A DNA stretch of 64,000 bases from Bimuria novae-zelandiae CBS 107.79 (Eukaryota; Ascomycota; Dothideomycetes; Pleosporales; Didymosphaeriaceae): NCBI GenBank assembly GCA_010015655.1, contig ML976678.1:715041-779040 (forward strand). Reading direction: 5' to 3'. Position 1 is the stretch's first letter. Each line of letters starts with the position of its first letter. A program made the position numbers and the translations under genes. Positions 55,813 to 64,000 of this stretch are shown piece after piece. Under the pieces are notes generated by a model that was given only the letters and a program-made list of their open reading frames with translations, searched no databases and was not told where the DNA came from.

Positions 55813-56712
55813 TTGTATAAATATATATTATACATATTATAACGATAGCACGTAGTAGGAAAAGGAACACGTGGTCACTCGCTTATAAAAGCTAGGATTA
55901 ACACTAGTTCTAACACTACTTATATATATATTATACTATATAAGAATACACCGGCTTAGGCCGGTAAATAGGTTAAGGTTAAGTTAGGTTAGACTCTATT
56001 ATATAAGAACTTACCCCTAACCTAACATTTATTTAACTTTTTATCACTAGTGTAAGTATAGGTTAAGTTATATTATATAAGAACCTAACCCTAACCTAAT
56101 CCTAACCTAACTCTAACTTAATATATAACTTAACCTATACCTACACTAGTACTAAAAAGTTAAGTTAGGATTAAGTTAGGGTAAGTTTCTTATATAATAT
56201 AATCTAACCTTAACCTAATCCTAATCCAAGCTTAGTAGCCCTTAATCTATTTACTAGCCTATACCAGCTTTAGTATTCTTGTGCGTACCTTTTGGTACAA
56301 GTGGGAAAGTTATATAGTATTGGCTTGGTAAGCAGGATGCTTACCTCATTACACATATTATATAGGTTAAATAGCTTTTAATATTGCTTTAAAAAGTACA
56401 TAACTATTTTAAAAAAAAAATTCTAAAACCTTTCTTAATAAAATTAGAACAAAAACTTTTTTTTAAGTTTCTATTTTATATAAACTAATTAGATATTAAT
56501 ATAAATTTTTGTATTTTTTTTAAAAAGGTTTTAACAGTAAGTTCAAACCTATTAAGATATTATGTTAATTAAATATATAACTACGATACAATATAAGCTA
56601 GTAGTAGTAGAGTATTACATTTTATTTTTAAATTATACTCTATTACTTATGTATACTAAATAAAAGTAAAGTTTCTATAATATTTACCTTTTTCATTTAG
56701 CCGTAAGTAATA
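55813..56712. repeat. AT-rich region with a fold-back repeat carrying telomere-like hexamers
   Basis: The sequence from about 55945 to 56280 forms a long imperfect inverted repeat: AAGAATACACCGGCTTAGGC on the left against TAGCCTATACC...AGTATTCTTG on the right. The arms are rich in CCTAAC/GTTAGG units (for example CTAACCCTAACCTAATCCTA near 56080-56105) and share TAAGTTATATTATATAAG-like stretches. The remainder to 56712 is AT-rich and featureless. Confidence 0.7.
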
Positions 56713-58559
56713 ACGTACTTAACAAGCGAGCGGCCAGTACAAGCAAGCGGCTATCCTACTAACCTTTTATTACCTTTACAGGAATCTAACTTATCAACGC
56801 GATATAATAATTATATATAATTATTATACTAAATTAAATAGTATTTATAGTATACTTTACACCTGTTTACGTGTTATATTTAGTCTTTTATAGTAACTAT
56901 AGCGCGTTAAAGCCTGCTAACTAGTACTTAATTACGCCTTATTTTAACGCATTTTACTCTTTAGCTACTACTTAATATCTTTTTAAGTAATAATTTCCGT
57001 TACCTTTATCCTTATTAGGGTACTTTACTTTTATATCTACTTCTTTTATTACTTTATATGTATTATAACTACTTTATTTACTTATTTAAGCCCCGTAATC
57101 TAATCAAGCATAAGTATATTTTTATAAACTATTACTTTAGTGCCCTTTTTAAGCTAATTAAGTGTTATAATAATAATAGTAAATAATACGCTCTTATACT
57201 TTTAAATCCTATTATAAATTAGTATTAATTAAGCCTTTAACTTACGTGCGTTACTAGGTATTTTAGCTTTTTAAAACGTAATTTTTAGTAAAGGTAGCGT
57301 TATTGTGTAAAGCTTTATATTAAGCTTTAATAATACTATTTTTAGATCGTGTAGGACTAGGCTAGCGCCTTAAAAGCTTACGTAAATATTCATTTTTATA
57401 ATTAATTATATATAGGCTACGTAAAAGACTAGTAAAAACTTTAGCTTTATAATATAGCTAATATAGTTATGTATTAAGCTTTTGGTCTAGTAACTATACG
57501 CGCGCTTTAATAGCGAAAAGTAGTTAACGTCAAGTACTTATAAAAAATAAACAATATAGTAGTATATAAAAAGTAATAATATTATTCTTTTTATAGAGTT
57601 CTTAAAATATAAGTAAGTTATACCTTTTATAATTATTAAGTAGAAGTAGCTAGCGCGCGCCTATCCTATGCTTTACTATATTTTTAATAAATAACTTTAG
57701 CTACTCTATTTTAAGCTTATTAGTAGTTTAGCTGTTATTACTAATAGCGAAAGCCTAGTCGCGTAGTATATTATTATTTTAGTACTAGGTAGAGAAATAA
57801 TACTAGCTTAAAAATAATAAAGGGTAACATTGCCTAGCTAGTAGTATTAATTCTATAAATTATTATAGTTTACTTATAATTATCTAACTAAATAGCCTTT
57901 AGTCTACCTTATTTTTTTAAGACTATAATAATAAGCTACGCTAATATCCTACCTATTATGAAATTAGTTTTATTAAAGTTATAGGTATCTTTATTATAAA
58001 TACTATAGGTAGCCTTCGTGTATGATACAAGCTTAAACTAAGCCTTAATAGCTTTAAAATTCTTATATAAAGCCTTTTATAAATTATATAGCTAATTAAA
58101 TTATATAGTAAAGTAATTTATTTACTTAATAAAGTTACGTAGCTAGTTCTTACCTATTTAGCTAGCGCTACGCTTAGCGAGTAGCTTATTTACTATATTT
58201 TATATAGTATCTAGAGTAGGCGTATATCCTTAAAAATCTAGATTAAGTATATACCTAATAATTACCTCCTCTTCTAGCTTAGTAAGCTTTTTTAGTTTAG
58301 GCTAATAATCGTGCCGCGTAGCGATTCCTACATGTTACCTACGTAGTATATTTTAGAAGATATTATATATTACTATAGCGCGTTATACGCTTTAAATTTA
58401 GTCTTAATTAATAGCTAAAATAGCTAAGAAGACAACTAATTCGCTATAAAATATTTAAGTAAGAGGTAGTTAAGCTATTATGATTACAAGGTAATGCGTT
58501 GCGAAATATTTGGTGGGGTGACCGCTTGCTTATACTGGCCGCTCGCTTGTCAAGTACGT
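56713..58559 (-). mobile_element. RIP-degraded Fot/pogo-like element, 1847 bp
   Basis: The ends are ACGTACTTAACAAGCGAGCG at the left and its complement-type TCGCTTGTCAAGTACGT at the right, with TA outside both (56711-56712, 58560-58561). The transposase is on the minus strand: near 58200-58290 the complement reads LEEEVIIRYILNLD, the region just before the CENP-B-like helix-turn-helix. All frames are broken. Compared with its relatives, an internal deletion around 57900-57940 explains the shorter length. Confidence 0.85.
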
Positions 58560-59546
58560 TAGACTTATATAATTTTTTTATAATATTTTAAAATTTTTTC
58601 ACATCGTATTTTATAAAACTTTCTTAACGAGAACAACATCTATTAAGCTAATTCTTTAATAATGTTAATCTAGACTCTATTATCTATTGTCCTACTATTT
58701 AAGAACCTTTAACTAAAAGCTTTTTTCTAGTTCTTTTCTATTAAGTTAACTTACTCTTAATATTAGCTTAATATTAGTACTAAAATATTCTTTATAAGGA
58801 CTTTTTCAGAATTTATAAGTATTAAAAAAGTATTTTATATTATTAATTATATTTATAACAATATATTAAAGGAGGTTAAAATATTATAGGTAAGGAATTC
58901 TATTTCTTTTAATATATTTAATCTATTTATAAAGAAAATGTTAATTAAAATCTGTTGCAAAAGCTTGCTGGCTCCTGGTTAGAGCTTTATGGAACTAGCT
59001 AGGTTTAGGCCGAGCAGCCAAATAGCCGAGCACGTGATCCCCCTAACTTTGTAAATAGTCGAGCTTCTGAGTAGGACTTCCACTCCTTAATAGACTTTGT
59101 TTTCGAGCTCCCTGATCGTTGTGACTGTGCGCCACAAAATCTTCTACTATTGTCTATGATATATAAGTAGTATATATAAAAAGCGAATTAGCTTAAAGTA
59201 TTAGTATGCTATACTTTTATTAAGAAAGATTCTATAAATCTTTTTTACAAATAGCTATATACTTTTTAAAGCTATATTAAAAGCCATTTAACATATATAA
59301 TATGTATAAAATATATGTCTATACTGTATTAATAGTGCTATAATATCTAGTAATAATATAAAATATTCAAATATCAATCACGCATTAAGTTATAATAGAA
59401 AGAAATAAAAATAGGTAAAAATATAAATCTTAAATATTATAGTTTTTAATTTTTTTAATAGGTTAAGATGTAATATAGATAAACTAGTTTTATATATTAA
59501 TAAAATCTAATAAAAATACCTAGTATATAAAGTTTTATAAGTGCTA
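58560..59546. other. AT-rich spacer with a short unmutated island
   Basis: Mostly AT-rich. The stretch 58960-59150 is GC-balanced (for example CCGAGCACGTGATCCCCC) and may be a remnant of a different, unmutated repeat or original host DNA. The last 145 bp (59401-59545) are the inverted relative of 35333-35455. Confidence 0.45.
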
Positions 59547-61418
59547 ACGTACCTCACAAGCGTGTTAAACACACAAGCGAGTCGGACACTCTGCCAAGAC
59601 CCCACTAAATTATACTATTAACAATAGTACAACGCGATATCTTAACTACCTAATTAGCTACTATAATTAAAAGAAGCATATATATAGCTCGCGCTTTATG
59701 CTATTAAATAAAATATAAATATAACTTTATAACGCGCTATATTAATCTTTAACATTCCTTAAACTACACTAAGTAACTAACGTGCTAAAAAAACCTTTTA
59801 ACGTAATTATACGCCTAACTCTATAAATCTCCTTCTAATAGAGGAGTAGGTAATTATTTAGTATATACTTAACTTAGACGCGTAAGGATTTCCGTCCTCG
59901 CTTACTACTATTAAAAATATAGCTAATTTTTTATTAGCTAAGTAGCGCTGCAAGCCTGTTAGCTAAAACTAGGCTATAAACTTTATAAAGCGCTAGCTAG
60001 AGCTCTAAGTTAAGTTTAATTAAAAGTATAACTATAAAAGAGCCCTCTATAAGGATCCTGTAGTTATACAGGGCTGGTTCTAGCTTATAGAGAATACTAA
60101 AGCCAAGTACGGTATCCTAGATAAAGATACCTATAATTTTAATAAAACTAGCTTTATAATAGGCATAATATTAATAAGAGTAGTTATTATAGGCTTTAAG
60201 TATTAACGTAGGCTAAAGAGCGTGTAATAAGATAACTAAAAGTAGACTTTAGTTATCTAAGGCGTTAATGTAATAGGCTAGGCGATTCCGCCCTTTACTA
60301 TCTTCTAGGGCAAGCACCACCTCTCTGCCTAGTACTAGGAGAAGGATCTACCTCGCGACTAGATATTTAAAGTCTCTAAGAATAGCTAAATAATAAATAA
60401 GCTTAGTCTATAGTAGCTAAAGTACTTTAACGCGCATATAAAAAAGTATATAATTAGTAATTATTAGTTACTTATTATTAATAGCTATAAGAGCTATAAC
60501 TTGCTTAAACTCTAGTAATACTATAAGGATAATAAGATTATTACTTTCTATATACCTCTATATTCGTCGTACCTCCTATAGCCACTAGATGTAAGGTGTT
60601 TCTCGCTATTAAAGAAGGCGTATAGGCGCTAAGCTAAGGATCTAATACGTAACTATATTACGTATATTACTAAAATTAAGTTCTTATTTTATTTTATTAC
60701 CGCGTTTAAGGCTATAATAACTTAAAGTAATATTTAAAGAGGCTTTTAAGGCGCTAGCCTTATTCCCTTTAACTTAAAAGTAATAATATTAAAGCTTAAC
60801 GTCCGTCTGCGTACGCCTTCGCCTTATACTATACGCGATAGTACGTAGTAGTCGCAGACACCTAGTAACACCCTAGAATTAGGGTTATAATTAATACTAG
60901 TAAAGGAGAGGATTTAGAGGCACCTAAATAGTTTCCTAATAAGCCTAGTTAAAGCCTTTAAAAAGATAATAAAAGGCGTAATAGTAGTAGCGTATAAGCT
61001 AGTGTTAGCGTAAAAGTAAATTATTAAGTTTTAAGCTACTAATAAGGCCGCCACGCGATAGAAATTATATAAAAGAAAGTAACTATAGTAAAAAGGAGTT
61101 TTTATAACTACTAATAGCTAGTAACTAGCTACCCTAAAGGACTTTACGGCGCGTAGTAATAAAAAAAAAGGTAAAGAAGAGAATACGCGCTAATTAAAAT
61201 AGGCCTACTTAATAGCGCTATAGACGCTATAGTAAAACTAGGCATAATAAAATAACTTATAAGTAGCCTATAAAAGTAAATTTTAAGTAAATTAGCCTAC
61301 TATAATTTCTTATAACTATTTATGCGCGTTCTGTACTATTATGTAGAGTATAGATTTTAGTGGGGTCTTAGCAGAGTGTCCGACTCGCTTGTGTGTCCGA
61401 CTCGCTTGTGAGGTACGT
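59547..61418 (+). mobile_element. RIP-degraded Fot/pogo-like element, 1872 bp, with an empty-site relative
   Basis: Ends ACGTACCTCACAAGCG and CGCTTGTGAGGTACGT, each followed inward by a second 17-bp-spaced AAGCGAGTCGGACAC unit, and TA outside (59545-59546, 61419-61420). The plus-strand interior carries a degraded CENP-B-like helix-turn-helix (about 59830-60000) and FDETGFM-type sequence (about 60130-60170). All frames hold many TAA/TAG. The matching unoccupied site is at 35262-35455 on the opposite strand. Confidence 0.9.
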
Positions 61419-61642
61419 TATAAATTCTTAAAGGGTGGTGCACTGACTGTCAAGATACGGAAGGATACCTAAAGTGATGTAATCGAATCGCGAAAGGTCG
61501 AATGGCAGTCTGTATCACGCGGTATCGTTCGATTTAAATAGAGCATCAGAGGGCATCCCTGCCGACAGGATAGGAGTTACAAATGTTAAGCATTTCGGAG
61601 GGCAGCCAAGCTTTCCTCCGACAGGTAGCCGCACATCCTCTA
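61419..61642. other. GC-balanced flank between two transposons
   Basis: Sequence quality changes back to GC-balanced here. The first 45 bp belong to the inverted relative of 35262-35335. No gene was recognised. Confidence 0.4.
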
Positions 61643-63754
61643 ACGTGTCCGTGCGCGTGCCGAGCCACTTCGCGTGACGAGCCACCCAACACCATAACAG
61701 CTCATGCAAGAATGAGGCTGCAGAACCACCCACAAACAATATTATTATAAGATTTTCTACTAGGGTAGTCAATCGATAGCTACAATTAATTTGCACTACT
61801 TAAATCTATCTGGAAGCTTGACGTCGCGGCCGCTGCGTGTAGATTTGCTCGGGGCAGCAGATGCGCCCTCTAAGGCCTCCCCAACATCTGTAGCATCAAC
61901 AACACGTTTTGGACGCTTTCTGCTCTGTGCAGATGGCTGAGAAGCCTTTCTCTTACACCTTTGGGATAGTTATAGAGCTTTTTCTGCGTCGCGGGCAGAC
62001 TTCTGGGCAGCGCGCTGAGCTGCCTTTTCAGCCCTCTCCTTCTCCTTCGCCTTCTTAGCTGCCTCTCGCGCATCACGCTTTTCCTGCTGTATTTTCTCCT
62101 TGTATAGCTTAGCTGCCTTTTTTAGCTTTGCTATTTCTGCTTTTTGAAGCTGCTATTGCTTATCCTCTTATTTCTTAATAGATTAACGAACACGTGCCTC
62201 CCTTACCTTCCTTAGTAACTATAAGATAGCCCTACTCTGATACTCCTAGCGCTATTAAAGATCTAGAGTCTTGCCCTTTTTTCTGCGCTTCTCCTTAATA
62301 GATAGTGCCTGCTTAATCCCATCTATCTCATGCTTAAGTAGCTCATTTTAGACAGATAGGTGGTGGAGCGATTAACGAAGCTTCTTTGTATCTTGACTAC
62401 CCTAATCCTTTACTGCTAATTGTATAAGCCTATCCATCTTTCTCTAGTCATGATCGCTAAGCCCTGATGAGGAGTTATCGCCTGATTCTTGATCCTGGGC
62501 GAACCTATCCAGGATAGGATTAGGATCAGGTGGCGATATGCCTGTGGCTCTAAAAGAGCTGAGGATAGTTGATTCCTTAAAGGAGGCCTTCCACGCATTC
62601 TAGAATAAGGGGAAGAAGTCGTCTTTAGTGATAGAAGCTAGGCCTTAGCTTCTATAAAGGTATCGTGATAGCTCTGCTAAGTATGCTATTGATAGAGGCT
62701 TGAACATCGCAACGTTAAGTGGCTAAAGCGTATAAGTTAAGTAAGGAGGCAGGATAGCAAGCAGGATCCTATGCTTATTATAATAGTTAATAAAGTCTAT
62801 AGGGACATGAGATCCGTGGCCGTCTATAATTAAAAGACGATATGATCGTCGAGTCTTCTCTTTTATACAGCGATTGAACACCTGCTTAAGCCAGGCAAGC
62901 CCGATATCGTTGTTCGTCCAGCCAGAGGATGATGAGGTGATAAAGACTTCATGTTCTCCTGCCTTGATATCCTCTACCTAGCTTGATTGGATGCCCTTGT
63001 TGGCGGCCTTATAAATAAGGCTTGGCGGCAGAGCTGATCCATCAGCGCAGATACATGCCAGGAGCGTGATCTATGCGCGATTGCCATCTTAGAGTGATGC
63101 CCTAACCTCCTTCTTCTCCCACATTCGTCTGCTGAATATTCTCTTTGATCTACCAACAATACCGATCAGGACGCCTTTTTCATCTATATTATAGATATGA
63201 CGAGGATCTATGCGATATTCATCTATCTTACTATGTAGAAGGTTAAAATAGAGGCGATATTTATCCACTAAATTAGCTTTGTGGCGATTGTTGTCCATCC
63301 CGACGGTCCATTGGGAGATGAGATGAATGCTGTGTCGGTTGATAAAGCGGGTAACCCAGCTCTCGCTGACTGGCTCCTTTGCTATCGTAGAGGCAAAATT
63401 CTGTATCATCTCTCTAGTAGGAGGTGTATGTCTCTTTGTGAGTCCTTCGATATATCGTACAAGCTCCTGCTCTTGTTGTAGTGTAAGTTTCTGCTGGTTG
63501 ATATTCTTGGCTTCATTTGGGGCCTGAACGCGCTTGTGTCTTCGGGACAACGTAGTCCGATCTACACCATAGGTAGCCGCTATTTTTCTATATGAAAATT
63601 TTTCTCCTGGATCCAAAGATTGAATAGCTTCAATCGCATCTTCAATTGCCCCCATATTGGTGGAGTTACGACGCGTCAAAGTTAGTGAGTCATTCAGTCT
63701 TTAGGTGTTGGGTGGCTCGTTACGCGAAGTGGCTCGGCACGCGCACAGACACGT
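61643..63754 (-). mobile_element. Pogo-like transposon with long inverted ends, 2112 bp, mildly RIP-mutated
   Basis: Ends ACGTGTCCGTGCGCGTGCCG and its complement at 63735-63754 differ at few positions over more than 50 bp. TA lies outside each (61641-61642, 63755-63756). The transposase on the minus strand starts at 63679 and is open for 196 codons, then continues through several TAG/TAA codons to about 61830. The stops sit where CAA or TGG is expected (for example at 63089-63091), as CpA-to-TpA change would give. IIDGHGSH near 62835 and NAMFKPL-like sequence near 62690 are DDE-transposase landmarks. It is much less decayed than its neighbours. Confidence 0.9.
63089..63679 (-). pseudogene. 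Transposase N-terminal open frame (196 codons) of the pogo-like element
   Basis: It carries two helix-turn-helix stretches: FSYRKIAATYGVDRTTLSRR (about residues 28-47, psq/CENP-B N type) and QELVRYIEGLTKRHTPPTRE with ESWVTRFINRHS (about 71-140, CENP-B type). IYNIDEKGVLIG (about 163-174) holds the first catalytic Asp of the DDE domain. The frame ends prematurely at a TAA that replaces an expected sense codon, and the catalytic remainder continues downstream in the same frame between further stops. It is therefore inactive as a nuclease, though the DNA-binding part could still be made. Confidence 0.85.
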
Positions 63755-64000
63755 TAACCTATACGGGCTTAGCCAGATCCCTCCAAGTCCAGATCTCTTG
63801 CCGCTTTTCTTCAGGCAGCCAGCGTTAAGTATTCCCCTTTCAACTGTCTTACATCGTATCCTCTCGCGAAGTTGGAAAAGTCGGATTTATGCACGGATTA
63901 CCTTCACCCTTCGCGAAAGCCCACCGTCCGTTCCTCCGCTTCTCCTCCGCAGCCCCCTCACGTACGATGCACAAGTATATAAGCCGGAGCGATTTTCCTA
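63755..64000 (+). promoter_or_regulatory. Right-edge flank, probable promoter of a gene beyond the window
   Basis: GC-balanced DNA with C/T-rich tracts and AAGTATATAAGCCGGAGCG at about 63973-63991, which reads as a TATA box with the start region some 30 bp later. TTCGCGAA and CTCGCGAAG repeats occur at about 63860-63925. The orientation is inferred from the TATA box only. Confidence 0.4.

Overview
The window comes from a filamentous ascomycete, most probably a Dothideomycete (the class is an inference). The evidence is short 46-104 bp introns with GT..AG borders and CTAAC-like branch points, and fungal families such as HET, caleosin, HeLo-kinase, Zn2Cys6 factors and fungal MscL. There is also a sharp split between GC-balanced gene-bearing DNA and AT-rich DNA full of TpA and stop codons. 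That split is the signature of repeat-induced point mutation (RIP, CpA to TpA).

Region 1 (1-27460) is gene-bearing, mostly on the minus strand. In order it holds: the N-terminus of a haem haloperoxidase running off the left edge; a 1427-aa HeLo-like / degenerate kinase / trypsin-fold fusion; tRNA-Thr(UGU); a small hydrophilic protein; a decayed SnoaL-like gene; a DUF952 protein divergent from a fungal MscL channel; a C2H2 plus Zn2Cys6 factor; a caleosin; a 15-bp minisatellite; a 10-cysteine secreted protein; Cu/Zn superoxide dismutase; transaldolase; a short-chain dehydrogenase; a lysophosphatidate acyltransferase; and a HET gene broken by a stop and a frameshift. Exon joins were deduced by hand from splice signals and frame continuity.

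Region 2 (27885-29773) is one RIP-degraded Fot1/pogo-like transposon with about 70-bp inverted ends and TA duplications. Region 3 (29774-35145) returns to genes: a tetraspan membrane protein with a 285-bp tandem duplication of its 3' end, an F-box/2EXR-like protein, and an eight-exon Zn2Cys6 factor.

Region 4 (about 35333-63754) is a nested transposon island with no intact host gene. It starts with a solo LTR (35575-35998). Next is a chromodomain Gypsy element (36059-51865, 426-bp LTRs), itself invaded by a second Fot-like copy (37488-39377), a solo LTR with a perfect CCTTT duplication (41778-42064) and a complete second LTR element (43249-49950, 424-bp LTRs, CTATA duplication, minus-strand coding). 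Beyond it lies a string of about 1.85-1.9 kb Fot/pogo-like elements sharing 17-bp subterminal repeats. Two of them appear to carry an inversion whose breakpoints fall inside both copies. The last, less mutated pogo-like element (61643-63754) keeps a 196-codon open N-terminus. The right edge (63755-64000) is ordinary DNA with a TATA-like box, probably a promoter for a gene beyond the window.

The unbroken genes cover detoxification and redox (SOD1, haloperoxidase, caleosin), central carbon metabolism (transaldolase), lipid synthesis (acyltransferase), regulation (two zinc-finger factors) and possibly allorecognition or cell death (HeLo-kinase-protease protein; broken HET gene). They do not form an obvious biosynthetic cluster.
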